Shown: positions 48,001 through 62,724 of the stretch, one piece after another
Layout: each line of letters opens with the position of its first letter
How positions within the stretch are numbered: position 1 is the first letter of the stretch
From: Ancylostoma caninum
Taxonomy: Eukaryota; Nematoda; Chromadorea; Rhabditida; Ancylostomatidae
Length of the DNA stretch: 64,000 nt
Direction: 5' to 3'
NCBI GenBank assembly: GCA_037903475.1
Contig: JBAJFG010000140.1
Coordinates: 1,860,001-1,924,000 of the forward strand
The notes under the pieces: generated by a model
Databases searched by the model: none
Told to the model about the DNA's origin: nothing
Seen by the model: only the letters and a program-made list of their open reading frames with translations
Program-made: the position numbers and the translations under genes

Positions 48001-50253
48001 TGCTAAGGTTTTTCACATGTGGGGGGAGGGGGGGGGGTGTTTCTTTTGTTAACATCCGGTCCCGCTGAAGAAACTTTTCCAGTGTGGGAAGCGTGACTGC
48101 ACTTTGCTGGGGTTCAACGTCGCATGTGAAAATTTTATTTCTTTCTATTTTCCGTCTTTGCACCTTATTTATTGTATTTATCTGTGGTGTTTATTATTTA
48201 CAATTTTTCTGGTTACATTAAACTTATATTTTTAGATCATAAAATGTACTCCCACGGTTTCCTCCGTGTCATATAAGATCCTTCCCGAATCATCCTCTTC
48301 CACTACTTTGTCTTCAGAACATTCTTCTTTCTTCAAAAATGGACTTCTCCTGTCGCATTGTCTCTCTAAGCCAGCCCTAATTATTCCGCTGACAATTATT
48401 TGAAATTTCAACCGTCTAGACATCATCTGCCGCTCATCCAGAGCGGCAGATGTCTTCGCGGCCTGTTCTTTTCATATCTGAGGTGACAGCCCGCGATTGT
48501 ACTTTTTGTCGCGTCGCGAAAAATCCGCCGCAAAGAACGGACCAGTTGTCTGTCACGAGTGGTAGTGGAATTTTCTTTATTTCTGAGGAACCGCACATAT
48601 TTTGGTTGCTCTCACAGAATTCTGGAATGTTCTACTTGTAGATATGAGAGTAAGATGCGAGAGGTGCTGAAACTGCGACATGCCGGAGATTTGCAGTACG
48701 TTGAGGAACAAGATCTTACTGGTATAGGTGAGTTGAATAGTCGAGGTTTTCTATTGATTTGAAAATTTTGATCTAATATGCTTCCATATTTCTTATATAG
48801 GAATTTCAAAATTTAAGACAGAGACGTTTTGAGGCAAATTTCTATGCTAGAAGGGTTGAGCTTCTTTTTTATGTGCTAGTTTTACCTGCACACTTTGGGG
48901 TTCTTGACTTAATTTTCCCTCGCGAACAAGCATTTGGAGGAAATATTTCGGCATTCCTCCTCTATCACATACATGGGTCCATCTGCGGAAATGAAAACTA
49001 TATACATAGAACTGCTTCCGACTTTACGTGCATGAGATTTTGTAATGTGAAATGTGGCCAATTTCAAGCACTATCCTCGTGGTTCTGCCTCAGAATTCTC
49101 GAAGTTATAATTTTCGGCTATTTGATGTACCGTAACCTCATTATTGTAGGCTTATAGTAGGTGTGCGGTAAATACGGGGCTTACAAGATCTCCTGAAACT
49201 TTGCCATTTGGGTTATTTCATGCGCTGATTATGAATTATCACCATTGTTTCACATTCATTTTCTCCTAAAATGCCAAGCTTGACATTTTCCCTTTTTTCC
49301 TTACAGTAACCATATTATAACCGTACAATAATGGCGTTACGGTAAAACATATCTAAGTATGATTATCATGGTCACCGCATCGAACAAGCATAGACGCGAA
49401 GTTCGGACGTGTACGAAAATTTTTCAATTTTCTCTCGAAAATTCAAGAAACTTCTCGTCAGTACACTTTACACAAACTGAAGATGTTTACCTATTAAATG
49501 AGTCATTCACAATTCTTCACTAACTGGTTACGAGCACTACAAAGTTGAGAACATAGGGGACAAAGGCGCCTTTGCTAAGCGTTGCTGGTAGGTAAAATAA
49601 GAAATTGAATACCCAATGACTGAAAATTCGTGGCATTAGTGGGAAATGGTCGAGCGAGCGGCCTAACAATTTGATCGTCTTCAGGCCTTGTACATTTTCC
49701 TTTTTTCCCACCTCCAAAAAAAAAAACCAAATTTTCAACAATTTTTAGGATGTTGTGTCTCAGCGAAACATTCCTCTCGCATTCTTTTTCATACTCCCTT
49801 CAAGTCGAATTTTACCATGGAAATTTGCTTTTGTGGAGTTGTCAATCTTCGATAAGACGATCCTATCGCGATTTTGTGTCAATTACGTGTTTTTCTAGTG
49901 ACGTCGAGGTAACCACAGTGACGTGCCTCCACCTCGACCGGCTGTTGTTTAAACAATACATATTGTCCCGTTGAATAGTCAATAATTCGATTTCATCAAC
50001 TGCATATTTTCATCCGCTCACTGGGTTACTGAAAAAGTAACATCCCCAACTTGTCTATGAAATGTTATTGAATTTCAGGTATGAGTCGACCTGAACAGAA
50101 ACGTCTCCGTAAGGAGTACACCCGGCTGTATCCGAGCGGATTCGTCGGCAAGTTGAAGAAGGTGTTTGGCAGGTCGGAGAGCGCTGATCGTAGGGAGATT
50201 GTCCCGGTCAGGGAGGAGGAGGACGAAGACCAACATGTGATTCCACTGGAGAA
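42013..50253 (+). CDS. sid-3: sid-3 exons 1-4: SAM-like N-terminal domain and acidic linker
   Basis: Exons 42013-42060, 42301-42347, 48642-48727 and 50079-50253 encode residues 1-118. Translation begins [12 protein letters not shown]. The stretch LQYVEEQDL...[12 protein letters not shown] matches the helix before the kinase in human ACK1, where the ACK SAM-like domain mediates membrane association and dimerisation. It ends in a basic segment (KLKKVFGR) and an acidic run (EEEDED) before the kinase. The splice phases (0, 2, 1, 2) close exactly, which supports joining across the 6.3-kb intron 2 even though no intermediate exon was found. An extra small exon in that intron would break the match to ACK, so I infer none. 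Confidence 0.9.
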
Positions 50254-53200
50254 GTGAGTTTACTTGTATAGCAGCTTTGTAAGGGTATAATTTCTTCAAT
50301 TTCTCAGTCGCTTATTTTTTCCACGTCTATTTATTCCTACATAGTCGGCAAAGTATCCCATATTCCCGCGGATAAGCTCACGTTCAAAGAAAAATTATCG
50401 ATCTGTAGAAAATTTTTGTGTTTGTGAGCTCCGAAAAAGTGTCGACAAACACCTGCAAGGTTCCAATTTTTAATTTTAATTTAGTTATTGTTTATTTCAA
50501 AGGTCATAATTGACCCTTGCACTGTTGTATGTAGCTGCAAAAACACTGGTCTGCTCAACGCCTACTTACATTCTTTGTAAGAGGGACGTAAGCCAAATCT
50601 AAGATAATCAGAGAGCAGTCACATCTACCACAGGACGGCTTCCAAGATGCAAGATTTTTGAAATCGACGGCAGTTTTCCCTGCAAAATGGTTGTTGATTC
50701 TGGAAAAAATGCTCTCATCCCTGCATATGCGCATCCCTCTTGTATCCCTTGCTTTCCTCATCATTTCGATTCCTTAAGCTCTTAAAGATGTTTATGGATA
50801 ATAGCTAATTTAATAAATAAACGACTGAATAAGTGGCTGCTCACTGAGCTTAACAAATGCTTAGTACTACATTTCCAGGATAACCCTCTGCAAGGAGCTG
50901 GGCCATGGAGAGTTCGGTTCCGTTTGGCAAGCGTCCTGGAAAGGTGGTCCAAATGGCGCAGAATCCATGCAGGTAGTGCAATCTTTATAAAATAGGCTTG
51001 GGTAACAATGGCCAAAGTTCTGTTATGGTTCATGAAAGGTCACAGTCTGGAAAAATACTTTCAGGAAGGTAACCGCTTGGAACAAATGAGTTTTCCCTGT
51101 TTTTGTTATACTGTTATCTCCCCTTAGCCTCTTTGCGCAGACTTAATGAAAGAAAAGATTCCGGAGACCCCATTGCTCTTATTTTAAAATCATCTGGATT
51201 GAGTAATAATGGTACAATTCTCCTCTGAAAATTAAACGTCCGCGGCTAAAAACACTCGTTCAACTGCAGATTCTTGCCTCTGAGATGGTGTTACTCAACA
51301 ACATTTCCGAGCAGTTCATCTCTATTGTGAAAGTAATTGCCGTTTCAGGTCGCTGAACGTTTCCAATCACTTTTTCCTAGTGTTTCGCCGCGTCATTTTA
51401 TCAAACACCTGACTGAGACTGAAGTAGCCAAAGTTGTAGATGAATAGGGGGTCAAGGATAATTCTATCAAAATGTAACTGGAGCAAAAGAGATTTCGTTG
51501 ATAGCTACGCGTACAAATTGGCATTTGATCGAATGGGTTCGGATAAGTATTTGAATATTCGAAGGTTTTATTATTCGAATTTTTGTGAGGCTCCGCTATT
51601 CAGGAAATACAGTCGTTTGTGTATGACTTGTTTATTTATTTATTCATTTATTTATTTCTATGCACGTATGTGCGCTGTACATTCATGGATCAAAACAAAA
51701 AGGTGGTAGAAGAGCTCTCCAGATCTATACATCAAAAACTAACTCAAGATGTGCCCCTGATGTGGTAGATGTATTGTAATTGTTCGAGAAGCTGAATATT
51801 CTATTACACAGTCATGCGTTTGAGTATTTCGAAACTGTGCTGAAGTTCCATTACTCGAATAATCGATTGCTATTCGAGTGAAAAAGCTAAATTAATTACA
51901 ATTCCAATGCGCAGCTATGCGGAAAATGAGCTATTGATCCCTATTTAACAAGAGCAACTTAAGTTCCAGTACGAATAATATTCGTGAAACTGGCAGAGGT
52001 CTTCTAAGCTATGTAAGCTGACATTAAACAGGGGCCATGGCCATTAATACTTCGTAGCGTTTGCCTGGGGACCAGTTCTCGTCAGCTGAGTATTGCTCTG
52101 GCGAAATGATCACTTGCACTTACACAGTCTTAAACTTTCATTCGATAACTACCACTCATTATTAGATGAGTGCTTGACTCTATTATTCTATTGCTGATAC
52201 TAAGTTGACATTTGAAGCTTCGTGTAGTTGCAGAACTTTTTTGGTTTTTGTACTATTTTAGTTTCTGTTAAAAGTGGGACTTTCTGCGGATGAAAATCAG
52301 GATTTGCCCTAAATTTGAATCCAATATTGTATGGCTTACTTATAATTACATAAATTACATCCATTACATACTCATCATTGGAAATTTGCACAAGAGTCGA
52401 AGTGTTCACATCATAAGGCCAGGGGAATTTCTAACATTCGCATATTCTAAGTAGCGAGCGGAGCGGAGTCATTTTCTCCGACAAGCAATATTTTTTATTA
52501 TTATATTATAATATTATTTAAGAGCAATATTCAATATTTAAGACCAATAATTTTGGTACAGAAGCCACTAAACTAACTTCACTCCTTTTATTCGGCCAGA
52601 AATCATTAGCCTCTAATACTTGGTTTTCTTCGAAGTTTCTGTCCTCGTTCGTGAAAAATTCTTTCCCAGGTCGCTGTGAAATGCGTGGCTCCTGACAAGC
52701 TGATCACCAGCTCTGCGGCTTTTCTACAGGTATGTATGTGAGAGCTCGGTCCCCTAACCTGACCTGTTTTTTTAAAAATAATTTTCCTGGATTCTCATTC
52801 CAGGAGGCAGCTATTATGACGCGAATGCATCACGAACATGTTGTGCGGTTATATGGAGTAGTTTTAGATATGAAGAAGGTTATGATGGTGAGCATTCTTT
52901 TGTTGAGTGTTACTTTTCTTGCTATGAATTACTCATTTTCCTGGTTTTTTGGATTTAAATGATTCTAAGGTGTTCTCCCTCCCTGCCAAATTATTGTTCT
53001 AATGGAAACTCCCCCCTAGGTGTCCGAACTGGCCACCTGCGGTTCGCTGCTCGAGTGCCTTCACAAGCCGGCTCTTCGAGACTCCTTCCCAGTCCACGTC
53101 CTATGCGACTACGCCGAGCAAATCGCTAAAGGCATGGCCTATCTTGAGTCGAAACGTCTCATCCATAGAGATCTGGCTGCTAGGAATGTGCTGGTGTTCG

Positions 53201-56200
53201 GTCCCAAAAAGGTTAGCTCCAATTTTAATTCACGGAATAATTTGCAGGGAGCTGTCTAGACTATATTTTTCTCTAGATTTTCAAATTTCCAGTCGTCCAT
53301 TTCGTTGTTTTGGTCGGAAGCGATTCGTTGTAATGATGTCTTATTTTGATTTGATTATCTGCTGAAAACATCCACGCATTCCCAGCAATTTCTGGAAGCA
53401 GCTCTTTGGCTCTACCCGTTCTCGGTCCTTCTCACTGCTCCGATTTTTATCAATGTATATGATTTGTCATGACAGCCTGCAGGTCTTTTATAGTTAAGAT
53501 CGAGTAAAAAGTATATGCGTACGTATATTTGACTCTGATAGAGTCAAAAATCCGATTGTTTTAACAGGTGAAAGCAGTGCAATTCTGGGAAAAAAGAAAC
53601 AATGGCTTTACAGTTTTATCTTTCTCGAGTATTCGAATGCTCGAACTGGTGACTAATTATTGAATGAAGTAACGAAACTATGTGGTTTTTATTGGGTCCT
53701 CAATGTGGAATCTGAACAGGGCTTCAAATAGGTGGCCTCTTTAGCTATGTTCATCTTAATTCTTCTTCTCCACTTGGGAAATCCTTCCTCTTCTCTTGTT
53801 TTTTCAATGACCAAGCTTTTTTACTTGTTTTTTTCATTTTTCCCAGTTCCATCATAAAGTATTGACTATCAAGGTTTCCAAAGATTTCATGAACAGTGAT
53901 AGAATAACAAGCAAGGGAGAAAGATGTTCCATCCTTTCTTAATTTCGAAGGAAAGTTATGGGGAACAGTTCTCACCTAAGTACTAATGCAGAGAACCGCG
54001 TGGTTTTTCTTGGATCACCCTCTGCACCAAGTTTATCCCTGCTCAATTCCAGGTGAAAATCTCTGACTTTGGCCTGTCGCGCTCACTTGGAGTCGGAGAA
54101 GATTACTATCGTAGCGAGTTTACAACGTCATTAAAGCTGCCCATAGCTTGGTGCGCCCCGGAGTGCATTAATTTCTTGAAGGTATCGTAGTCTGAGAAAT
54201 TATTTCTGGTGTTTCAGACTTGAATGAGTTCATGAAATTCATTTAAATTAATTTGAAATTCTGAAAAGTTCATTGACCATGGAAGTCCTTCGTTCTAGTT
54301 CACATCAGCGTCAGACGTGTGGTCGTACGGCGTAACGTTGTGGGAAATGTTCTCATACGGAGCGATGCCATGGAATGGTAGGACGGGTGCTGAGGTTTGT
54401 GATTCTGTTCTTTTTATTAACATTCAAGGTTGTATATCGAGAGAATCCCTGCATATCCCAAATCCATGATGACATTATGGTTTTTCTTCAGATTCTTCAA
54501 TTAATCGACCAAAAAAGAGAGCACCTGGATCGACCCACTGCATGCCCTGAGGATATGTACGCTATGATGGAGGAGTGCTGGAATTATGCGCCTGTGAAGA
54601 GGCCAACGTTCGCACAAATTATGACGCAGTTTCCGGAAAGGTAGGGTTAAACTTCACACTGACATTGTCTACATGTGTTGCGTGATTACTGGTAACGTTA
54701 TTGCTGCTCATGTGATGTGTGGCAGTGGAACTTGTACTTTTTTGGCGCCTAACCGAGAGTTTACCTCTTGTATTACAGCAGACCACGTAGAATAATCTTG
54801 CGCTTGTTTAGAAACTTCAGGAAAGCTCAGCTGAGCACATCGCCTGCTTAATGACCTTAGGTACTGGTGAAGCTGAGAATTAGTTAGAATTTACCCCACT
54901 TACGCATGAGTATACGCAAGAATTATATTGGACAGAAATACGTGATTGCGGTAATTGGGTGGGAACCGACATGGCGTGCACAACCAGTTTCGCACGGTTT
55001 TACAACTGGGTGAAATTCGCGGTAATAGAAATTGAAAGGACATGACCTTCAGTTTTCCAGACGGATATCAAGGAAATAAGTGACATTTTCCCTCTCTTTA
55101 AGAATATGGCACTTCTAAAGGGGTCTCGAAGCAGCTCACATCAGCAATCAAAGCTGAAGAGAATTAAGTGAGAAGAGAAAACAACGAATAGAGGCTATTT
55201 ATACCAGAAGCGTGCGATCGATATGTACGCGTTTGCGATCATGGTTATCCGCGGTGTAGCGCGCGGTATTCTAATTTAAACTTTACATTCCGCCTTGAAA
55301 GGTTTCCATGAAAAATCCTTCGCAAATGGGTGCGTGCGCTTGACGCACGACTCACGCACGCATCTAGTTTAAGTTACCTTGTACTCGGCAGAGCTACAAA
55401 TCAGAATTTATTTATTTTTTTATTTTATTCATACACTCGGGGTGCACCAAAAAAAGGAATACTGAAACATAGGGGGAATAACTTCATCAGCATTTACGCT
55501 TGTCATACATTGAAGATTTGTCCGAATCCGTAACGGATCAACAGGTCGTTCTCCTTCTCCGAAAGATGAAGAAGTCCACTCCGAGATTCTGTTCCCATAT
55601 CCTGAACGCAATTGATGGACTACTGCTACCAGGGCTTGGACTGCCAACTTAACCCATGAAGAACGAATTCAGCCAGGAATCTGGGCGAACGGGAAGGGGG
55701 GGGGGGAGACTTCAGCAAACAGGGTTCACCAGCCTTCGTTTTCCTTGAACGACTGTCTGCCATATTTTGAGGAACAAGAAAGATTTTTAATGTAGGGCTA
55801 GCAGCTGAATCAGGCGTCCACGTCGCTAGAAACCGAGAAAACTATGAGTGCAAGATAAACATGAATTTGTGTGCTGTAGTGAAATATTAGGTGTCTTATA
55901 AAATAGGCATATCCTGAAGATCGATCTTCCGCAGAGGTCTTGTAAATGCTGTACCAGTCCTCCACCGCAGTAATTCAGTGGGTAGAGTTTCCAGCCATTT
56001 CGATGCTTTTGGGCAAGTGCACTGTTGCGAGCTCTGATTTGGAGTCCAGCTCCTCAACTCCATTAAATTTTGAGATATAGTCCGTAGAAGGAAGCTAGCG
56101 TGATGAAATGTATATTATCATTGTCAAATCACGCATAATCAAAGTGTACCAAGTCATAGTTCCTTTCATTCCTGCGTAGTTATTTTTCATAGTTTTCCAC

Positions 56201-59200
56201 TGTCGCTTTTGTTTTTACCCAGAGATTGCGTGCATACACAAGTATGACGATATTTTCGTGTACATATCTCCTCTTTAAGTAGCGAAGTTTCGTTTGGACT
56301 TTACCAGTGCCGGTTACAGGAATGGCAAGACAGGAGGAAGAGAAAAATGGGTAATTCCGCCATTTCGAAGACCCAGGTGGAGGAATAAAAATACCAAAAC
56401 TCTTTCAATCATTTTCAATACCAAGTAATTGTTAATAATTATTTGAAATTATTTGAAAAATAATAATAAAAACAAACAAGAAACAACAGCATAAACAAAA
56501 ATGAGCTTAAGCAAGATTTCTATTTCTTTTTTGAAGTAGTATCGGAAATAATTGCACTTCACATTTGCATACTATCGGTGACATTTCTGGATTTATTCCA
56601 AGCTGGATCTATTCAAGGAAAACTCAGAATTTGTCACGACAAGGCTGTGATTCCACAATCCGCTCACATAAAATTTGGGCTAACAATTGTCACCGGAAGT
56701 GGGCGGCATTACGATGATTTCCGGCTCGCGTTATTCACATTTTCCCACGCTGCAAGGCGTTGGCTAATGTTATTCGCATCCTTTGTCCGAGCGTTCGCGC
56801 CCCCACATGCTCCTTGTTTGAGTCGTCGGTCGACCTCTATTGCAGATTTGTATTCATTTCCGGTACCGTAATTGCAGGATTTATACCTAAAGGGTAAAAT
56901 ATACCATACCATCTTTCACCTCGGTGTCACTGCTATTTTTAATATGAGAATAAATCCAAGAAAGGTTGTGTTTAATACAGGAATCCTATTGTAGCAATTC
57001 AGGCTTCCCCAAACCGTACGAGCCGTCTGCGATTGTCGCGACTCAGCCAGCGATCACCTGCAATTCCGGAAAGACGACCTCATTGTGGTTATCGATCGAA
57101 CGTCAGTGCTTGGCAAATATTTGTGGGTCACCGCTGTGCTGAATACTATACCATTCTAGGCCTTCAAGTTATCCTGACGGGTACTATTGGTTTGGTTCAC
57201 TGAGAAACGGCCGGACTGGCTTGTTTCGACCTACGGATACAGTTGCTCACTTAGGTTAGTCCCACCGAATAGTTGGGTTATCACCTGTCAGACCTAATCG
57301 TTGCCTTTTTTGGTAACTGTGTGGGGATCAGTCTGATTTTTCTTGTAACATGATATCGTATACAATTTCCCATATAAATTTCAGGTGCGGAAAATCCATC
57401 CAGTATGGAAGTGATTTCTAGCGGATGTGTTGCTAAGAACATAGAGAGGAAAGAGAAGGAGGAGAAGAAGCCGACTAAGAAGGTTCGTATATAACTTAAA
57501 TGTGACGGCTAGCTAACCCCACACGGGTATACCCGTATCTCTGCAGTTTTTGATTTTAAAAAATGATCCCGAACTTATTTTTTCCAATTTTTGTGATTTT
57601 TTTTGCATTTTTTTTTCGCTTTGGGTCCCCTTTATTTTGTATATTTCTTACTTCAATTGTTTAATGTAGGTGAACCTTTCCAGGACAAAGAACTAGAGCG
57701 AGAGAAGCGAAAAGCACTGATCTCCGAGCCAGTCGGAGAAGTTCGGCACACATGTCACGTTGGAATCGACGGAACTGCATTCGGTTTACTTCAGGTACTG
57801 TTCCTCCTACCTTCTAGGCTTCCGCTATACTCCAAGTCGAGTATAGCACACTTCATCGCCATCGCTCAAGCGATACCGATTTTGATAGGTATTGATTATC
57901 GGTGGCTTGTGCAGTGGTGACATCAATGGTCCGATTGAGCGTAGCGGCAGCCTTTTCTTTTTGTTCCTGGATTATTCACTTCAGAAATTTCTGCGAATTT
58001 CAGCTAGACAAGAAGGATCTCGCACCTACGTCTGTTTCTCCATCGTCTGGTAGAGCCAACGGTGTGCCAGCACGACCGCAGCATTCTCCATCTTTATCAC
58101 AGGTGTGTGTCAATTATTTTTATGCGGTCACTATTTGAAATTATTTAAACACTATTTTTGGCTCCCATCAAAACCCCATACTTGTCCTGATTGCGCGATT
58201 TTTGTCATACTAATCAATGTCATGGTCTCCGCAGTCGCGACGCAGCACGTGCTGAACGTGTCTTGTCGTCTGATCTGCCACTTACCGTGACGTTTAGCGG
58301 GCTATGCCATGCATGTTAAAGCATGTTAGAAACGGCGAATCCCTCCCACGACGCAGGACCGCGGCGGTGCGGCTAAACGGCTGCGAAGTGATCACCGCAA
58401 GGGAATCAAAGAAGAATCCGGATGACCTGGTCCACATAGACTATGGAAAATATCCATAGTGATGCGAAGACGACTACCAAAATTTGACTTCTGTGGATTG
58501 CGATAAGTAATCTGCCAAAAGTACAAAAAATATCTAGTTACTTGAAAAACTGGCTACTTACAAGTTGACCCTATCCCCAAACTCCGCGTTAATTGGTCTT
58601 GACTCATTCCATCAGGCTCATGGCACGTTTTGCTCGAAAACACAGAATTTAGAGGGGGGAGGGTGAGGGTGGGGGGGGGGATGAACTTGTAAGTACCCTT
58701 TCTTCTAGTCATGATAGTAGATATAACTATAATCCTTTTCTCGTGGAGATTACTCACCGTTACTTTTTGAGTAAGAGAATAATTCGAGAATCTCCGTGCA
58801 GGTTAACTCTGGATTTGTTAGGCTTGACTCACTCCCTGAGGTTTATGGCATGTTTCCTTTTTTAGCTCGGTGCTCAATTTCTCGTTACAATCCGGTTCCG
58901 CGTTCCAGAAATATCTTATTGCATGGCTTCCGTTTCTGTCAATAAAAGAACCTTGGGGGGACATGACCATCGCCGGGATCCAGCGATTTTTTTCTGTTTG
59001 ATTTCCGGTTTTTCTAGGTTTCATCGCCGGTTGTTCTGCGGGACTCCGTGGCTCGAGACGGTGTCGTCCGAGAGACGATGTCGTTAAGAGATGTCAATAT
59101 CAACGTCAAGGTGAGCCATAGAGGACTTAATATGCATGATCCGGCTCTCAACAACTTTTTTTTGGAATTGTACTAGTTGTCCTGAAAAAGGCTGACGTGA

Positions 59201-62200
59201 ATAGTGAGTGTGCAGTGTGCGGTTTAGGAGACATTCCGGGACGTGACGTCACCGCCGGTCTCGCGAGCCCCCTCCCAACCACCCGCGTCCACATCGCAAC
59301 AGTCATCGCCACAAGTGCCTCGCACAAGCGTGTCACCAAGTGCTCCTCCGCTTACGGTATGTCATCCGAGAGTGTGTTTGTGGATAACACGTCAATTATG
59401 ACGCGACAACTGCCATGAATCACTCAGAGCTGAACCGTGTGATCGCCCCGTATCACCGCAAGGCAGCGGCCTTATCTAAACAATCATGTGGTGGGACGCT
59501 TAAAGCGGTGAATGTCCCTAAATAAGGGCGTTTTTGTGGTGATTCTTCGTCTGATAACACGCTGCTTTGATGTTTTTGCTCTGAAATGCATGAGGCTGTA
59601 ATGTTGACAGCATTTGCGGTTAAATAACCCATAATTTCTTCAATCTATACGATTCCGTCGCAATTCCGGTCGCTCAAGTACACTAAAATTTCATGACTTC
59701 TTCTCTATTCCTGATTTTTGGGACATATGCATATAGGGAGGTTGCTTCTCGAAGTCCGCGCATGCTCATTCGTACACCATTGTATGCGTTCTGTCACTCT
59801 GATTGTCTGCGCATCCTCACATTCATGGATATGTTCTCATTCTTGAGAGGTACCGTGATGACCTGGTTCGGACCACTGAAGTTTCTTGTAGATGGTTTTA
59901 CATGAGAGCGCCAGCAGTAGGGGAACAATCATTTGAGTGCTATGGCCCGGTCGACAACCTCTTCCCCTGAGTAATTTCAAAATTTTGCGAGATTACTTTA
60001 CAAAAGAGGCTAAAATTTTATAATAGTATATTCAGGGTACTCTGATTTTCTACTAGTCCTTTCTGGTCGATCACTCATTGTCAAAATTCCGGAGTGTGGA
60101 GCGTTGTACCTGGAGTGGGCGGCGCTGACATACCTTGCTATTGCCCTACTGGATGAACTGGCCAGTCGTAGAGCTTGGCCACGCCCACTTTCCACGTGCC
60201 ACGCACCACACCCAAATTCCGGCGTCCAAGTCCGCTTTCCTCCGACGGAAGTACCACCTTTCCTCTTTTCCTGCCCTTTTCCACCCCTCATTAACACAGC
60301 CATTGCCACCTACCTAATTTCTTCGCATTTTTCTCTGCAGAAAAAAAACATGCTACTGTATGAGAGAGAATTTTTCTCGACCACTTGCGATTTCGCAATT
60401 CAGTAGGCGGAAGTGGGCGGGGCTAATATTTACTGGGACACGCCTCTTGAGCTGGACGATTTGTTTTCATTTTTTTGCGACTCGCGGCTGCAACCCATGC
60501 TACAATTCCTCTGTCGGGTTGTCAATGTTGTATCGGCTTGCTTAATTTTGGGTATGGAGTATCGTTCTTGGAAAAGGTGGTGCAGTTGCACTCTGCGATT
60601 GGTCGGTGAGACGATTCGGCCAATCTCAGAGCACAGCCGCTCCGCTCTTTTCAAGTGCAGTGCCCTAAAGTCGACGATTGTCAGTATACATGACGATCGG
60701 CCCACAGCGATTTCATACAGTTTTTACACATACTGAAACTTATCACTATTCCACTCATGAAAACTCGTCCATTTAAGATGTTCTCATCCCCGAATGAAGC
60801 ACTACTATACGTACTTGAAAACTCGTCCTTAGCCAGTCTCCACGTGATCTTAGGCGCATATGCTGCTGGTATAAATAGGCCTAAGCCTCACTACTGCATA
60901 TGCAGGCCTAATTACCATGGATCCATCTCTATCGATTTTTTTCCAGGAATCAGCTGTGAATTCCATGAATCGCAGTATGCAAGAAGAGTTCGCAGAGCTC
61001 TCATCTGCCACGAACGCTCTTTACAACGACGATGCGGCGCTGCGCCATCATAAGCCACCCATCAGCGTTCCCATGTCGAAGCCGATTTCTGCCGTTTATG
61101 CTAGAAGTCCAGCGTGAGTAACTTGCTAATTTTTATAGCTGTTTTCTGGTTAAAAATAGATTTTTCAGTCGTGACGTCACGAACACGAGCGTCTTTCAAT
61201 CAGCGCCCACCACAGAGGACACGATACTCTGTGACGAAGTTGGGCATCTAGAAAGAGATCTCACGGATTTCTCTTTATCTTCACTGAACGATCTTGTCGA
61301 TGATACACGACCGCTAATCACTGATAATGGAAGACTTACTGGTCAGCCTAGGGCCACCAGTAGGTAAGCATTAATTACCGGATTGAATGCTTGGATTTAT
61401 TTGATCTTTATGGAATCAAAGCTCATTTTGTTGATCTTCAGTGCTTCTTCGTCATCAACGCCTTCGCCAAACTCGATTCGATTAATGACGCCGGAGGAAA
61501 TGCAACGATGGCATGACAAAGAGGTGATTCTCACACGAGATATATTCGATGTCGTTGGTATTGTGCCCAGCTTTAACACTTGGTCATTTCCTCCTTGGCA
61601 CATATTTCCAAAACTGTACGATGGGTCTATTGGCTTTTTTTCATTTACTTATGCTATCCGTTGCCATTTTGTAGGTAAATACGGGGTGTTATATAACTTC
61701 ATAAAATTCTCATTCTTCCAAAAAACGTTTCATTTCAGTGTAGGTAGAGCAGAGAAAGAGTAGGGAGGGTTAGGGGCGAGAGGCCAGCTTGCAGCTGTCT
61801 AGCAAGTTTCTGCGGACTACCAGCTGTGATTTGTCTTCTATCGCGGATTTTTTAATCCCTTAGTTTGATAAGGTTACCCAGGGTAAGCATGTTACCAGGT
61901 TCCAGTTCACCCACCATCAACACTGGCATTAACACTTTTACCCAGGGTAATCTCAGTGATGCATGCCTGCACGGATGCATCATTGAGACTACCCATGGTT
62001 AACCTGGTGACGTACTCAAATTTACCCTTCATCCGGCATCCATCAACATGTTGCCTCCTGTTGGATTGATTCTTGTTTGCACCACCCCACTCATATGTTA
62101 ACCCGTGCGTGACCTTGTCTGTGCCCAGTTGCTAGCAGCGTGTAATCATACCCATAGGTAAGAACTTACCCTTCCTTATAATAAGGTTCCGGATCCAAAA

Positions 62201-62669
62201 TTCACCACAATTTTAAACCTCCTCGAGCCCTCCTCTGACTATGAATCGAAAAAGTTTTCAACGGTAGAGGATCGTTCCTAGCGTAGCCTTGGTTCTTTAC
62301 ATGTTTATGTTTGTCCTGCCATTCGTCGTTTTACTGAGTAATCGTTCTTCAACAGTCATAATTAGCTGAGCTGAAAGTATTGTGAGCTCTTTAGTCATGG
62401 GTTGTTGGGTAGTGCTTCTGCACAGAAATATTAAAGCTGACTCGAGATCAAACTCGCATTCTTTGGGAATTCTAGTCTATACCTCACTCTAGGGGGTTAT
62501 TCGATGAGCTGATCATGAAAGTCGCACTAACTTCCTAACCTAATCACGTTTCCCGTAAAGATGTAATGAGATCACAGTAAGAAACAGGATGATCAGACAC
62601 TTTCCCGCTTTTCTGCTCAGAAATCCCGGAAATTTCCTCAATAACTGATGAAAGGGTTAATGAATGTAT

Positions 62670-62724
<55 letters not shown>

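Larger units (their letters stand above)
42348..48641 (+). other. sid-3: sid-3 intron 2 (6.3 kb)
   Basis: This intron splits the SAM-like domain. It holds the palindromic repeat C2 (43467-43680), MITE copy A4 (43766-43922), a TTTA microsatellite near 44139-44172 and a G-run (48021-48037). The rest (about 44.2-48.0 kb) is AT-rich sequence in which I see no gene. Confidence 0.75.

Noticed and set aside
54375..54491. Upstream extension of the last kinase exon
   Set aside because: Intron 10 read through; the kinase alignment and TTCTTCAG acceptor put the exon start at 54492.
60010..60406. Overlapping 99- and 100-codon frames in sid-3 intron 18
   Set aside because: The patch is GC-rich so stops are rare; exon 18 and exon 19 join in phase without it and neither frame has good splice borders.
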